A stretch of 64,000 nt of DNA from Gammaproteobacteria bacterium (GTDB taxonomy: Bacteria; Pseudomonadota; Gammaproteobacteria; Pseudomonadales; Porticoccaceae), in contig JAGPUW010000018.1 in the NCBI GenBank assembly GCA_018069465.1, positions 88,505-152,504 of the forward strand, read 5' to 3'. A program made the translations under genes and the position numbers. Position 1 is the stretch's first letter, and the number at the start of each line of letters is the position of its first letter. A model generated the notes under the pieces. That model was not told the origin of the DNA. It saw only the letters and a list, made by a program, of their open reading frames with translations, and ran no database searches. Below, in pieces: positions 26,541-36,970 of this stretch.

Positions 26541-26573
26541 CTATAAAATAACTATAAAAAAGCTATAAAAAAA
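26529..26573. repeat. four 11/12-bp tandem units beginning at a stop codon
   Basis: CATAAAAAATAA (containing the stop), CTATAAAATAA, CTATAAAAAAG and CTATAAAAAAA follow each other at 26529, 26541, 26552 and 26563. Confidence 0.6.
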
Positions 26574-26595
26574 ACCGGGACAATTAGCCCCGGTT
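26573..26595. terminator. intrinsic terminator between convergent genes
   Basis: AACCGGG (26573-26579) pairs with CCCGGTT (26589-26595), with A-rich sequence on the left and TATTTA on the right. It could serve either strand. Confidence 0.65.
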
Positions 26596-26623
26596 ATTTA
26601 CCAACAATAAATAATTTTTCTGT

Positions 26624-27307
26624 TTAAAACTTATAACCTACGCCCAGCATATAAACCCACGGATCAATATCCACATCTGATTTAATTCGCACCGTGTCAA
26701 ACTGGAAATCCGCTTCGGTATCGATGTCAATATACCAGACAGAGGCATTTAACAACCAGTGATCATCAATAGCATAGTCAAAGCCTACCTGTGCCGCGAG
26801 GCCAATAGAATCATCGAGCTCTAGATCACCGCTTTCACCCAATAAAGCTTCAAGATCACTATCGACACCTTCATCAAAGAAGGCCGTGTAGTTAACACCG
26901 ATGCCCACATAGGGCTGGAAGGCAGCAGATGGCTCCAAGGGGAAATATTGCAGAGTCAAAGTCGGCGGTAACTGCTTTGTATCGCCAGCATCAAGACCCA
27001 AGCCATTAGCCTTAATATCGTGTTCAAAGGGTGTTGCTGCAAGCAAGCCCACACCAATATGCGACGTCAGCATATAAGTGCCCGTCAGGCCCAACTGCTC
27101 ATCACCGTCAACACCGGCACCAGTGCCAGCGACAGCTGTACCATTAATTTCTAAAGCTGAGCTACTTTCATCGGGCTGCACAGAAGCAACGCCGGCGCGA
27201 ATAATAATATCCCCCGCCTCATAGGCGAGCGCACTGCCCGCGCCGCAGGCCAAACCGGTGGCTAATAAAGAACCGGCAACTAATGAGTTGATTTTTTGAC
27301 GTCCCAT
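26624..27307 (-). CDS. ompW: OmpW family outer membrane protein
   Basis: The 227-residue protein has a signal peptide ending ALA-YEAGD and the OmpW signature: AGDIIIRAGVASVQPDESS, PPTLTLQYFP, FQPYVGIGVNYTAFF and a terminal aromatic (VGYKF) for BamA recognition. It should form an eight-stranded beta barrel for small hydrophobic molecules. An AGAGGG sits upstream of its ATG. Confidence 0.92.
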   Translation of the reverse strand: MGRQKINSLVAGSLLATGLACGAGSALAYEAGDIIIRAGVASVQPDESSSALEINGTAVAGTGAGVDGDEQLGLTGTYMLTSHIGVGLLAATPFEHDIKANGLGLDAGDTKQLPPTLTLQYFPLEPSAAFQPYVGIGVNYTAFFDEGVDSDLEALLGESGDLELDDSIGLAAQVGFDYAIDDHWLLNASVWYIDIDTEADFQFDTVRIKSDVDIDPWVYMLGVGYKF

Positions 27308-27503
27308 ACTATCTATCCCTCTTTAATAAAATGACTCAGTAATTAGAGCACTAGAGGACGCCGCTGGAATTGATCCAGGTTAAGCAGTTTCGCTTTAAAC
27401 AGTGTTTTTTAAGGGTGTTTTCAGAGGGTGAGTTACAGGGGATTGCAAAACAAGGCCAGTAAACACGGGAGCCGAAAAAGAATTTTGGCTACGAGGCTAC
27501 GGG

Positions 27504-27809
27504 TTATTGACCACCGATACATTCAGGCGAAACGGGCGCTTCAGTTCTGTTCGCCCAATCTTGGGGCGTATAAGCGTGGATGGCGAGCGCGTGAACACCA
27601 GACTGTAATTCTTCGCTCAGTAGCCCGTAAACTCTTTGATGGCACTGCACTGCCCGCAGACCCTCAAAAGCATCGGCCACGACGACTACTTTAAAGTGGG
27701 TCTCTGAGTTAGCCGGGACGCTGTGCATGTGGCTTTCATTGTCCACCTGCAAAAAAACCGGCGACAGTCCCGCGCGCAATTTTTCTTCAATCACTGCCTG
27801 CACTGTCAT
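27504..27809 (-). CDS. bolA: BolA family protein
   Basis: This 101-residue BolA-fold protein has VIEEKLRAGLSPVFLQVDNESH, ETHFKVVVVAD and the conserved HQRVYGLLSEELQSGVHALAIHAYT. BolA proteins bind [2Fe-2S] clusters with monothiol glutaredoxins and affect morphology and stress. The ATG at 27809 is preferred because GAGGG lies eight bases upstream; a GTG three codons earlier is possible. It lies 26 bases from the oadB stop and may be the last gene of that operon. Confidence 0.9.
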   Translation of the reverse strand: MTVQAVIEEKLRAGLSPVFLQVDNESHMHSVPANSETHFKVVVVADAFEGLRAVQCHQRVYGLLSEELQSGVHALAIHAYTPQDWANRTEAPVSPECIGGQ

Positions 27810-27834
27810 CTCGAGCACCCTCTCATCATTGCGA

Positions 27835-29007
27835 TCAATAGCCGGAAACCATGGAAATCATCACCCCGGCGGCGACGGCAGAGCCGATCACACCGGCCAC
27901 ATTCGGCCCCATGGCATGCATCAACAGAAAGTTCTGAGGGTTGGCTTCAAGGCCAATTTTATTCGACACCCGCGCCGCCATCGGCACCGCAGAAACACCG
28001 GCGGAGCCAATTAAGGGATTAATCGGTGTATCGCTAAAGCGATTCATCAGCTTGGCCATGAGCACACCCGCCGCCGTGCCAATGCAAAAGGCCAGGGCAC
28101 CGAGGGTGAGAATGCCCAGGGTTTCCCAGTTGAGAAATTTGTCGGCGCTCATTTTAGAGCCCACCGCAAGACCGAGAAAAATGGTGACGATGTTGATCAA
28201 GGCATTTTGCGTGGTATCGCTCAAGCGATCGACAACACCACATTCACGCATTAAATTACCGAAGCAGAACATACCCAATAGTGGTGCAGCGCTGGGCAGT
28301 AGCATGGCGACAAGGCCTAATAACAACATCGGGAAGACAATCTTTTCCCTCGTTGATACCGGGCGCAGTTGTACCATTTCTATCTTTCGCTCAGCCTCGG
28401 TGGTTAAGGCGCGCATTATGGGCGGCTGAATAATCGGCACCAGGGCCATATAAGAATAGGCCGCTACCGCTACCGCACCGAGTAAATCTGGCGACAACTT
28501 ACTGGTCACAAAAATGGCCGTTGGCCCATCGGCGCCACCGATAATACCGATCGATGCGGCATCGCGAATAGAAAAGTCGAGAATACCCAGACTACTCAAG
28601 CCCACGGCACCCATCACCGTGACGAAAATACCCACCTGGGCCGCAGCCCCGAGCAACAAGGTTTTAGGGTTGGCCAGCAAGGGGCCAAAGTCGGTCATCG
28701 CGCCAACGCCCATAAAGATAATCAGCGGGAACATGCCCGAGGCAATACCGACGTTGTAGATGTAATACATCAGCCCGCCGGGGGATTCGAGATGCCCCAC
28801 CGCGTCGTAGATGGGCGCCGCCTCAAAACCGGCACCCGGAATATTAACGAGGATGGTGCCGAAACCAATCGGTACCAGCAGCAGGGGTTCAAAACCTTTG
28901 CGGATGGCCAGGAATAGCAGGGTAAAGCCCACGGCCATCATCACCACGGTGCCCGCTTCAATTTGTGCCAGACCGGATTCGGACCAGAGTTTTAGCATTT
29001 GTTCCAT
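27835..29007 (-). CDS. oadB: Na+-translocating oxaloacetate decarboxylase beta subunit
   Basis: This 390-residue polytopic membrane protein couples decarboxylation of carboxybiotin to export of Na+. Family segments include [59 protein letters not shown] and [23 protein letters not shown], containing the Asp/Asn/Ser residues of the Na+ path. It follows oadA by 15 bases. Confidence 0.95.
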   Translation of the reverse strand: MEQMLKLWSESGLAQIEAGTVVMMAVGFTLLFLAIRKGFEPLLLVPIGFGTILVNIPGAGFEAAPIYDAVGHLESPGGLMYYIYNVGIASGMFPLIIFMGVGAMTDFGPLLANPKTLLLGAAAQVGIFVTVMGAVGLSSLGILDFSIRDAASIGIIGGADGPTAIFVTSKLSPDLLGAVAVAAYSYMALVPIIQPPIMRALTTEAERKIEMVQLRPVSTREKIVFPMLLLGLVAMLLPSAAPLLGMFCFGNLMRECGVVDRLSDTTQNALINIVTIFLGLAVGSKMSADKFLNWETLGILTLGALAFCIGTAAGVLMAKLMNRFSDTPINPLIGSAGVSAVPMAARVSNKIGLEANPQNFLLMHAMGPNVAGVIGSAVAAGVMISMVSGY

Positions 29008-29022
29008 GAGTCGCTCCGCAGC

Positions 29023-30807
29023 TTAAATGAGTGTAATCAGAGGGTCGCCAACGCTAATCGCATCGCCCTCTTTGACCAACACATCACCTATGGTGCCCGC
29101 TCGCGCAGCACTCACGGCGGTTTCCATCTTCATCGCCTCAAGAATAATCAGATTGTCCCCTTCGACCACTTGTTGGCCGGGACTCACCAGCACTTTAAAA
29201 ATATTGCCCGCCAGCGGCGCCGGCACGGGTTCACCGCCACCAATTGGGCCCGTAGCGCCAGCCGTTGCAGCACCTCCCGCAGCCGTAGGCACAATGGCAG
29301 AAACATCGCCGCCGTTGCTCACTGCCACCGTGTAATCGCGGCCTTCAACCGTCACTGTGTAGATTTCCTCACCCGTATCATTGCTAACAACGCCACCTTC
29401 CTTGCCCGTCGGTACCGGCTCAAAGGCTGCAGGGTTATCGCGATTTTCGAGAAACTTCAGACCAATTTGCGGGAACAGTGCATAGGTCAGCACGTCGTCA
29501 ATCTTTTCCTCACCCGCCATTAAATCGATATTTTTTTCCTGCGCTTTGCCATCCAACTCAGCAATTAGCCTGTCCAGCTCATCGGGCAGTAAATCGGCAG
29601 GGCGCACGGTAATCACCTCAGCACCGTCGAGCACCTTGGCCTGCAATTCTGGATTAACCGGTGCTGGCGTGGCGCCATATTCACCTTTCAAAACACCGGC
29701 TGTTTCTTTAGTAATGCTTTTATAGCGTTCACCAGTGAGAATATTTAACACCGCTTGGGTGCCGACAATTTGCGAGGTCGGCGTCACCAGAGGCAAAAAG
29801 CCAAGGTCTTCCCGCACCCGGGGAATTTCCAACAGCACCTCGTCGAGCTTGTCGGCCGCGCCCTGCTCACGCAGTTGGCTTTCCATATTGGTCAACATGC
29901 CGCCCGGCACCTGGGCGACCAAAATCCGCGAATCGACACCCCTTAAAGAGCCTTCAAATTTGGCGTATTTCTTTCTAACTTCACGAAAGTACGCAGCGAT
30001 CTCTTCCAGCAGAGTGATATCCAAACCGGTATCGCGCTCGGTACCCTCTAAAATGGCCACCACGGCCTCGGTTGGCGAGTGGCCATAGGTCATCGACATC
30101 GACGAAATCGCGGTATCGACATTATCGATACCGGCTTCGATACACTTGAGGTAGGTCGCTGTCGACATGCCAGTGGTGGCATGGCTTTGAATATGAATGG
30201 GGATATTGACGGCTTTCTTAAGCCGGCTCACCAGCTCAAAGCCCGTATAGGGTGTCAACAAACCGGCCATATCTTTAATACAAATGGAATCCGCCTGCAT
30301 GTCTTCCAGCTCGCGGGCCATATCCACCCACAGGTCGATGCTGTGCACCGGGCTGACGGTATAGGAAATCGTACCCTGAGCGTGCTTGCCGACATTTTTT
30401 ACGGCTTGCAGGGCGGTGCGTAAATTGCGCACATCGTTCATCGCGTCAAAGACACGGAAAACATCAACACCGTTGATGGCTGCGCGCTCGACAAACTTGC
30501 TCACCACGTCATCCGCATAGTGACGGTAGCCGAGAATATTCTGTCCTCTGAAGAGCATTTGCTGAGGCGTATTGGGCATCGCCTTTTTCAGCTCGCGGAT
30601 GCGATCCCAGGGATCTTCACCCAAATAGCGGATGCAGGCATCGAAGGTCGCGCCACCCCATGACTCTAATGACCAGAAGCCGACCTGGTCGAGCTTCTCT
30701 GCAATCGGCAACATATCGTCGATGCGCAGACGCGTGGCGAAAAGGGATTGGTGGGCATCGCGCAATACGACATCGGTAATCCCAAGGGGGTTTTTCGGCT
30801 CTACCAT
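29023..30807 (-). CDS. oadA: oxaloacetate decarboxylase alpha subunit
   Basis: The 594-residue cytoplasmic subunit has a carboxyltransferase TIM barrel ([40 protein letters not shown]), the conserved PYC/OADA domain, an Ala/Gly-rich hinge and a C-terminal biotinyl domain with EAMKMET; the Lys near residue 558 is biotinylated. The complex decarboxylates oxaloacetate to pyruvate while pumping Na+. Confidence 0.96.
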   Translation of the reverse strand: MVEPKNPLGITDVVLRDAHQSLFATRLRIDDMLPIAEKLDQVGFWSLESWGGATFDACIRYLGEDPWDRIRELKKAMPNTPQQMLFRGQNILGYRHYADDVVSKFVERAAINGVDVFRVFDAMNDVRNLRTALQAVKNVGKHAQGTISYTVSPVHSIDLWVDMARELEDMQADSICIKDMAGLLTPYTGFELVSRLKKAVNIPIHIQSHATTGMSTATYLKCIEAGIDNVDTAISSMSMTYGHSPTEAVVAILEGTERDTGLDITLLEEIAAYFREVRKKYAKFEGSLRGVDSRILVAQVPGGMLTNMESQLREQGAADKLDEVLLEIPRVREDLGFLPLVTPTSQIVGTQAVLNILTGERYKSITKETAGVLKGEYGATPAPVNPELQAKVLDGAEVITVRPADLLPDELDRLIAELDGKAQEKNIDLMAGEEKIDDVLTYALFPQIGLKFLENRDNPAAFEPVPTGKEGGVVSNDTGEEIYTVTVEGRDYTVAVSNGGDVSAIVPTAAGGAATAGATGPIGGGEPVPAPLAGNIFKVLVSPGQQVVEGDNLIILEAMKMETAVSAARAGTIGDVLVKEGDAISVGDPLITLI

Positions 30808-30877
30808 TGATTCACTCTCAACTGTTTATACGGTGGGCTGCGCTTGATCACAGTTCGCTGTTAATAAATTCTGACGA

Positions 30878-31114
30878 CTACTTGCCTCGATGTTTATCGA
30901 TGGCCGCCTGTATAACCGCCTGTATGCGAGGCTCAACAACTGCAACTGGGGCCATCTGTACGGCCACCGCCGGTTGCACGGGTTCGGGGAAAAAACGGCT
31001 GATCACCCAGGACATCAGGTAAATAGCGCCCACCAGTGAGATTAGGAACGTAAACACCGTGCCCATGCCAAAGAGCATCAGATCGACACCCTGTTGAAAT
31101 AAATCGACTTCCAT
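30878..31114 (-). CDS. oadG: oxaloacetate decarboxylase gamma subunit
   Basis: The 78-residue protein has one N-terminal membrane span (LMLFGMGTVFTFLISLVGAIYLMSW) and a Pro/Ala/Val-rich cytosolic tail, as in OadG, which assembles the alpha and beta subunits. It is the first gene of the oadGAB operon. Confidence 0.9.
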   Translation of the reverse strand: MEVDLFQQGVDLMLFGMGTVFTFLISLVGAIYLMSWVISRFFPEPVQPAVAVQMAPVAVVEPRIQAVIQAAIDKHRGK

Positions 31115-31597
31115 AAACCTGCCCTTATATCACTCAAAGCCTCAGTGCCCACCCTTTTAGCAAACAGGCAAAACACGGCCAGTACCTGCCAGCAAGACTC
31201 GCAGAAGTGCGCAATTGTAAGCGATCCCCCGCTGTGAAACAAAGCCAGTTTGCGCGCCGGCACGCTCGCCAGGGGCTGCGTTGAAAATCGCAAAGCCGGG
31301 TAACGAACGACCAGAAAGTAATAAAAACGTCAACACATAGACATTTTTTCTGCCTTCCTTCGCAGATTGTTCTAATGCTATAGTGGATTGAAATTGACAG
31401 GGGGCACAGATACCAGCAGCGGATATTACTTCGAGATGCTGGCTTCTGAAGGAAAGACTGCCCAAAAAATTATAAACAAGATACGTTCAATTTGAATAAC
31501 AGCGGCCTACTTACACTACCACTATAAAAGCCCGTAGCCTGCCGCATTGTATTCCACGAACGCTATCTCACCGATTCTACCTTAGGAGAGTTAAATC
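31115..31597. other. divergent intergenic region
   Basis: These 483 bases separate oadG and the amidohydrolase gene. I found no credible coding frame, hairpin or recognisable operator. Promoters for both directions are expected here but none is convincing by eye. Confidence 0.4.
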
Positions 31598-33370
31598 ATG
31601 TCTGACGTTTACGATATACAAATCAAAGGCGGCACTGTTGTCGATGGCACCCGTGCCCCGCGACGCATCGCCGATGTTTGGATTAAAGACGGTAAAATCG
31701 CCCAAATCGGCGGCGAAGCCCCCGGTGCAGCCAAAAAAGTGATTGATGCCGCCGGCAAAATTGTCTGCCCTGGCTTTGTCGATCTACACACCCACTACGA
31801 TGCCCAAATCCACTGGGACCCCTACTGCACCATCTCCGGCTGGCACGGTGTAACAACGGTAGTACTCGGTAACTGCGGCTTCGGCTTTGCGCCGGTCAAG
31901 CCTGAATTCCAGGAGCGCTCGCTGCTCACCATGACCCGTACCGAGGCCATTCCCTACGACTGCATGAAAGTAGGTATGCCCTTCACCTGGGAAACCATCC
32001 CCGAATACCTCGACTCCCTCGATGCCAAACCAAAAGGCGTCAACTGCGTGTCCTACATGCCAACCGCATCATTGTTAACTTATGTGATGGGTCTTGAAGC
32101 CGCCAAAACACGCGAGGCAAACCCGGTAGAGCGCAAAGAACTGAAGCGCCTGCTCGATGAAGGTATGGAAGCGGGCTTAATGGGCTTCTCCATTCAACGT
32201 CTCGGTGAAAACTCTACTCAGGCAGATTTTGATGGCACGCCAATGGTGACCGACACCATGAGCGATGCCGAAGTTCTCAACCTTGCCGAAGTACTCCACG
32301 AGCGCGGTGATGGCAACGTGCAAATCACCCAGGCAACGGGTGATATCAAGACCGACATGCAGTTTCTTGAAACCCTCGCCGCCGCCACTGGTCGCCCCGT
32401 GCTGCACAATGCCATTGCTCCGACCCGCAAAAATGCCCGCGTCCACCGTCGCAGTCTTGACTGGATTAACGGCGCTCGCGATAAAGGCCTGCAAATTTAC
32501 GGCCAGGCTGGCACCGTGCGCACCGGCTTTTGTTTTACCCTCGAACACTGGAATCTTTACGATGCCAGCCCCGCGTGGCGCAAACTGACCACCGGCACCA
32601 AAGCAGAAAAGCTCGAAAAATTGAAAGACCCCGAGCTGCGCGAAGCCATCATCGCCGAAACTGAAGAGGCCGATCGACGCTTACAAGTTATTCAAGCAGG
32701 TGTTGGCGGCGCGGTACCCCTGCTACAGGTGCAGGATGTCCATGGCACCAAGTCACTGGAGAAGTACGTCGGTAAAACCCTGGCCCAAATCGGCGAAGAA
32801 GAGGGCAAGAACCCTATTCACGTGATGCTCGACCTGTCCCTCGAAGGCGACCTCAATGTCCACTTCCTCGGCCCAGATCGCGGCTTTAACGCCGACTTTA
32901 TGGCAGAAATCATCAACGACAATAACTACACCATCCCCGGTGTTTCCGACGGCGGCGCCCACACCAAGTTTTTCACCGGCGGAGCCTACACCACTGATTT
33001 CCTCAAGTGGTTAGTGCGCGATGAAAAGAAAATCACCCTTGAAGAAGCCCACTACCGCCTTGCCGCCCTGCCCGCTCAGGCAGCAGGCTTGAAAGAGCGT
33101 GGTGTACTGCGTGAAGGCTGGGCAGCCGATGTCGTCGTCTACGACATCAATGCTCTGGGTGACGGCGACGAGTGGATTGGCGAGATCGTTCACGATCTGC
33201 CCGCTGGTGAATGGCGCCGCATTAAACGCGCCGAAGGCTACGAAGCCATTATCGTTAACGGCGAGGTGACCTTTGACAAGGGCGAGTGCACGGGTGCAAC
33301 CCCCGGTGAATTACTGCGCAATGGTCGCGGTAAAAGCCAGGCCAAAATTGCCGCAGAACGAGCCGCTTAA
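31598..33370 (+). CDS. amidohydrolase of the N-acyl-D-amino-acid deacylase family
   Basis: The 590-residue metal-dependent hydrolase has the N-terminal beta-sandwich ending in CPGFVDLHTHYDAQIHWDP (HTH metal ligands), the LGNCGFGFAPV segment typical of D-aminoacylases, and VSDGGAHTKFF with the catalytic Asp near the C-terminal third. Distant homologues hydrolyse N-acyl-D-amino acids; marine oligotrophs have many copies with unknown substrates. AGGAGAG precedes the ATG. It is a single-gene unit ended by a strong terminator. Confidence 0.85.
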   Translation: MSDVYDIQIKGGTVVDGTRAPRRIADVWIKDGKIAQIGGEAPGAAKKVIDAAGKIVCPGFVDLHTHYDAQIHWDPYCTISGWHGVTTVVLGNCGFGFAPVKPEFQERSLLTMTRTEAIPYDCMKVGMPFTWETIPEYLDSLDAKPKGVNCVSYMPTASLLTYVMGLEAAKTREANPVERKELKRLLDEGMEAGLMGFSIQRLGENSTQADFDGTPMVTDTMSDAEVLNLAEVLHERGDGNVQITQATGDIKTDMQFLETLAAATGRPVLHNAIAPTRKNARVHRRSLDWINGARDKGLQIYGQAGTVRTGFCFTLEHWNLYDASPAWRKLTTGTKAEKLEKLKDPELREAIIAETEEADRRLQVIQAGVGGAVPLLQVQDVHGTKSLEKYVGKTLAQIGEEEGKNPIHVMLDLSLEGDLNVHFLGPDRGFNADFMAEIINDNNYTIPGVSDGGAHTKFFTGGAYTTDFLKWLVRDEKKITLEEAHYRLAALPAQAAGLKERGVLREGWAADVVVYDINALGDGDEWIGEIVHDLPAGEWRRIKRAEGYEAIIVNGEVTFDKGECTGATPGELLRNGRGKSQAKIAAERAA

Positions 33371-33407
33371 TGTAAACAACAGCTATATGTAGCCTGCTCT
33401 TTGGGCT

Positions 33408-33443
33408 AACAACAAACCCACGCCTCGGTGTGGGTTTGTTGTT
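33408..33443 (+). terminator. strong intrinsic terminator
   Basis: AACAACAAACCCAC (33408-33421) pairs perfectly with GTGGGTTTGTTGTT (33430-33443) around an eight-base loop. Confidence 0.9.
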
Positions 33444-33463
33444 TCTGGGGCAAAGCCATCTAA

Positions 33464-33516
33464 TAAATCACTTAAGTAAATCACTCAATTAAACGACTCA
33501 CATTAAATCGCCCAAG
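33464..33516. repeat. four 13/14-bp tandem units
   Basis: TAAATCACTTAAG, TAAATCACTCAAT, TAAACGACTCACAT and TAAATCGCCCAAG follow each other at 33464, 33477, 33490 and 33504, in the leader of the downstream oxidase gene. Confidence 0.7.
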
Positions 33517-33568
33517 GTCCGAGTAAATTTTTGCACTCCCCATCCAGCAATTTCGCTAGAATGAATCA

Positions 33569-34735
33569 ATGACACTCTCTCCTCTCATACCCTCTATCAA
33601 GCGCTGTTTTAACCTCGACGATTTTCGACGCCAGGCCAAACACAAACTGCCCTCACCCCTGTTCCACTATATTGATGGTGGTGCCGATGATGAAATCACT
33701 CTCTACAACAACACCCAGGCCTTTGATAAATACCAGATCGTGCCCCGCTGTCTGCAAGATGTGACCCGCATTAATATGCAAACCAAAGTACTGGGTTGTG
33801 AGCTCGACTGGCCCGTGCTGATGTCACCCACCGGCATGTCGCGCTTTTTCCATCACCAGGGTGAACGCGCAGTGGCCCGCGCTGCAGCACAATCCGGCAC
33901 GATGTATTCACTGTCGACAGTGGCCACCACCACTATCGAAGATGTCGCCAGCGCCACTAGCGGCCCAAAAATGTTTCAGCTCTACGTACTGCGCGACCAC
34001 GCCATTAACGACGAACTTATCGAGCGCTGCCGTGCAGCCAACTACGACGCCCTCTGTCTGACGGTTGATACGGTGGTTCAGGGCAACCGCGAACGCGACC
34101 TGCGCACCGGCATGACAGTACCGCCGAAACCCACTCTGCAAAGTCTCGCCAGCTTCGCCCTGCATCCGGCGTGGTGCTATCACTACTTCACCACGCCGCC
34201 GCTGGAAATGGCCAACCTCTCCCACCACATTGCCGAGGGTAGTTCACAGGTCAGCTCCCTCGGCAAATACATTAATGAACAGTTTGACCGCGCCCTGAAC
34301 TGGGCCTACGCTGAAAAAGTCGCCGCCCGCTGGCAGGGCCCCTTCGCTATTAAAGGGATTCTCTGTGTCGAAGATGCTCGCCGTGCCGCCGACATTGGCG
34401 CCAGCGCAGTGATTATTTCCAACCACGGTGGCCGCCAGCTCGACGGCGTACCCGCCCCCATTGATCTGGTGGCAGAAATTGCCGATGCCCTCGGCGACAG
34501 AGTAGAAATCATTCTCGACGGTGGCGTGCGCCGCGGCACTCACGTACTCAAAGCACTGGCGATGGGCGCCACTGCCTGCATGATGGGCCGCCCCTATTTA
34601 TACGGGCTTGCCGCAGGTGGGCAGGCCGGTGTTGAACGTGTATTAGCCCTGCTGAAAAGCGAGATTGAGCGAGACATGATTTTATCGGGTCAGGCCGACA
34701 GCAATAAACTAGGCCCCGGTTTCATTCGCACCTAG
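33569..34735 (+). CDS. FMN-dependent alpha-hydroxy-acid oxidase/dehydrogenase (LldD-like)
   Basis: The 388-residue protein has the FMN-dependent 2-hydroxyacid dehydrogenase barrel: HYIDGGADDEITL, MSPTGMSRFFH, LCLTVDTVVQGNRERDLRTG, the catalytic His/Arg segment IISNHGGRQLDG and ILDGGVRRGTHVLKALAMGA. It oxidises L-lactate or another L-2-hydroxy acid; the substrate is not determined. No Shine-Dalgarno site is obvious before the ATG. Confidence 0.92.
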   Translation: MTLSPLIPSIKRCFNLDDFRRQAKHKLPSPLFHYIDGGADDEITLYNNTQAFDKYQIVPRCLQDVTRINMQTKVLGCELDWPVLMSPTGMSRFFHHQGERAVARAAAQSGTMYSLSTVATTTIEDVASATSGPKMFQLYVLRDHAINDELIERCRAANYDALCLTVDTVVQGNRERDLRTGMTVPPKPTLQSLASFALHPAWCYHYFTTPPLEMANLSHHIAEGSSQVSSLGKYINEQFDRALNWAYAEKVAARWQGPFAIKGILCVEDARRAADIGASAVIISNHGGRQLDGVPAPIDLVAEIADALGDRVEIILDGGVRRGTHVLKALAMGATACMMGRPYLYGLAAGGQAGVERVLALLKSEIERDMILSGQADSNKLGPGFIRT

Positions 34736-34803
34736 CCGCTTGTTAAAACGTTACTCGGGAGCCTCTGCACAAGCCATAAATTTGCATCTGGCCCCGGCCG
34801 AAC

Positions 34804-35079
34804 TCAGGTCAAATGCTTGTCGAGGGTGTCCCTAACTTCCTCTTCGATGGTGCCCCGAAAGACCGAGGCCACGAAGTTCAGTTTGATATCGATAAGAATA
34901 TCGCTAGCAGCACAATCGATACGTGCCTTTACCCCCGTGTAGCTGTAGTGCACCGTATCGCCCTGCCAGCGATACCTGCCACCAATGCGCAGAGTTAAAT
35001 TCTCCGCCAGTTGTTCGGCCTTTTGCTTGATCTCCTCAAGTGGCAACTGGTGTGAACGCCTAATATTAATAGTCGCCAA
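34804..35079 (-). CDS. polyhydroxyalkanoic acid system family protein
   Basis: This roughly 91-residue protein matches the PHA_gran_rgn (PF09650) type: INIRRSHQLPLEEIKQKAEQLAENL, then RYRWQGDTVHYSYTG and a C-terminal IEEEVRDTLDKHL helix. Such proteins are often found near PHA genes, but no PHA synthase is in the window. The start is probably the TTG at 35079, because AAGGAG lies seven bases upstream; a TTG two codons earlier would leave only two bases. Confidence 0.82.
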   Translation of the reverse strand: MATINIRRSHQLPLEEIKQKAEQLAENLTLRIGGRYRWQGDTVHYSYTGVKARIDCAASDILIDIKLNFVASVFRGTIEEEVRDTLDKHLT

Positions 35080-35245
35080 AAACAATTCTCCTTTAAATCC
35101 GCGCCGGTATTAGCGGCTTATCGCTGCTATCCCTTCTATTACAGCATAAACCAATACAACGACAAGCATCGGTGCCAAGCACGGGCAAAGTCATTATAAT
35201 TACCGCGTCTATCCAGCCCTATATCACCAGCCACCGGAGCCAGCC

Positions 35246-35836
35246 TTGCCACCCATGCCCCAAACTCCTCAGCCCGATACTGCCGAGCCCTCGAAGGATC
35301 AACACTCCTCAGTTGAAACAACAAGGGATTCCGGCCCCCTGGCACTACCCATAGCCAGACCACTACGACGCATCGCCGCACTGGTGTACGACCTTTTTCT
35401 GCTAGCGGCCATCAGCCTTAGCTACGCCGCCATCTTCTTCATGATTCAGGTAGTGACCGAAGGCGACGCAGCGATGCAGGTCTTAACTGAGGGCAAGGAA
35501 ACCACACGACTCAAATATGCTGGCCCCCTGCGCTATCTCTTTCTTCTTGGCTGGTGGCTTTGCCTCGCCCTGTTTTATAGCTGGTGCTGGCGCCGCAGCG
35601 GGCAAACCCTGGGCATGAAAACCTGGCATCTGTGTCTGGAACGAAATGATGTATTAGTGCCCGGCACGAGCCCATTCGCAAGCTGGCAACAATGCTGGAT
35701 TCGTTGCCTGGTAGCACCACCCGCTCTGTTATGCGGCGGACTTTCTTATTTGTATTGTCTCTTCAATCGCGAGGGCCATTGCCTGCACGATATCTGGAGC
35801 CAGACTCGGGTTGTGGTTTTACCAAAAGTAAAATAG
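35246..35836 (+). CDS. RDD family membrane protein
   Basis: The 196-residue protein begins with about 35 polar Pro/Thr/Ser-rich residues, then the RDD-domain pattern RPLRRIAALVYDLFLLAAI, a second span around YLFLLGWWLCLALFYSWCW followed by RRSGQTLGMKTWHL, and a third span. The function is unknown; some RDD proteins act in ion exchange. The start may be TTG at 35246 (GGAG six bases upstream) or ATG at 35255. Confidence 0.85.
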   Translation: MPPMPQTPQPDTAEPSKDQHSSVETTRDSGPLALPIARPLRRIAALVYDLFLLAAISLSYAAIFFMIQVVTEGDAAMQVLTEGKETTRLKYAGPLRYLFLLGWWLCLALFYSWCWRRSGQTLGMKTWHLCLERNDVLVPGTSPFASWQQCWIRCLVAPPALLCGGLSYLYCLFNREGHCLHDIWSQTRVVVLPKVK

Positions 35837-35908
35837 CCGTCATCAGCGCGATACAAAAACTGCCACAGCGGAGAGAAACCTCGCAAGCACCGGCTTTCTA
35901 ACACGCCG

Positions 35909-36970
35909 CTAAGCGGCCCGCCGCAATAAAACCAGACCGATGCCAATACAGACTATCGCCGGGGTAAACACCGCCCAAAAGGGTGAGAAGCCGAACACTA
36001 CACTCGATGGCCCCAGTAGTTGTTGGCTGGTCTGAAAGGCGATGCCGGCGATCACTCCAGCGAAAATCTTAAAGCCCATGGTCGCTTCACGCAGTGGGCC
36101 AAATATAAAAGAAGTGGCAATCAACACCAGGCTCAGTACCGAGAGTGGCTGTAAGGCCTTATTCCAAAAAGCCAGCCAGTATTTCGACGATTTCTGCTCC
36201 TGCTCATCGAGATAGTGAGCGTAGTTGTACAAGCTGCCCATGGACAATGAGTCTGCGGGCATCACCATTAAGGTGAGTAAATCCGGCGATAAAGGCGAAT
36301 CCCAGTGCCGTGTTAAAAATTCGCTAGTTTGTGTGCCGCCCTCATTAAAAGTCGTCACCACACCCTCTTCCTCTAACCAATAGTCCTTAAAGAAAGTGGC
36401 GCGTGCGGCAAAGCTGACCTCTTCAATTTCGCGCTGCTCATTAAAACGATAGCGGGTCACACCGAACAATTTGCCGTTGGGGTAGACCCCGTTAAAGTGG
36501 ATAAACTCATTGCCCTCGCGGTTCCAGACACCGCTGGTGGCCGATAGACTTTCCTGTTCGCCGCGCAGCAGCATGCGACGGCTGGTGGCTACCTGGTCGG
36601 TATAGGGCACCACGTATTCACCGATAAACACACCGCAAACGATGACCAGTAACACCGGGCGCAGCACAAAGCCGGTGATGCGCAGCAGCGACACACCGGC
36701 GGCGCGCATAATCACCAGCTCGCTATTGCCCGCCAGTATGCCGAGGCCAATCAAACAACCGATTAAGGAGGCGAAGGCAATATTGCTATAGATTCGGGCC
36801 GGCAAGGTTAACCAGACATTGTAGAGAACATCGCTGAACTGATAATTATTGCGCACCTCGCCAAGGCCATCGACCACGGCGGCAATCACGTCGATACTCA
36901 ATAGCACCAGCAAAACCAGAATGATGGCGCCAAAAACAAAGCGCATCACGTAGCGCGATAAATAACTCAT
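35909..36970 (-). CDS. lptG: LPS export permease LptG
   Basis: This 353-residue inner-membrane subunit of the LptB2FG transporter extracts lipopolysaccharide for delivery to LptC/A/D. It has spans at the N-terminus (MRFVFGAIILVLLVLLSIDVIAA) and a C-terminal trio around a periplasmic beta-jellyroll, with the GCLIGLGILAGNSELVIMRAAGVS coupling helix. Its ATG overlaps the lptF stop by four bases. Confidence 0.94.
   Translation of the reverse strand: MSYLSRYVMRFVFGAIILVLLVLLSIDVIAAVVDGLGEVRNNYQFSDVLYNVWLTLPARIYSNIAFASLIGCLIGLGILAGNSELVIMRAAGVSLLRITGFVLRPVLLVIVCGVFIGEYVVPYTDQVATSRRMLLRGEQESLSATSGVWNREGNEFIHFNGVYPNGKLFGVTRYRFNEQREIEEVSFAARATFFKDYWLEEEGVVTTFNEGGTQTSEFLTRHWDSPLSPDLLTLMVMPADSLSMGSLYNYAHYLDEQEQKSSKYWLAFWNKALQPLSVLSLVLIATSFIFGPLREATMGFKIFAGVIAGIAFQTSQQLLGPSSVVFGFSPFWAVFTPAIVCIGIGLVLLRRAA

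Noticed and set aside
26529..26573. AT-rich repeats as a replication origin or iteron set
   Set aside because: The units abut a stop codon and a terminator; there is no DnaA box set, rep gene or parAB nearby.
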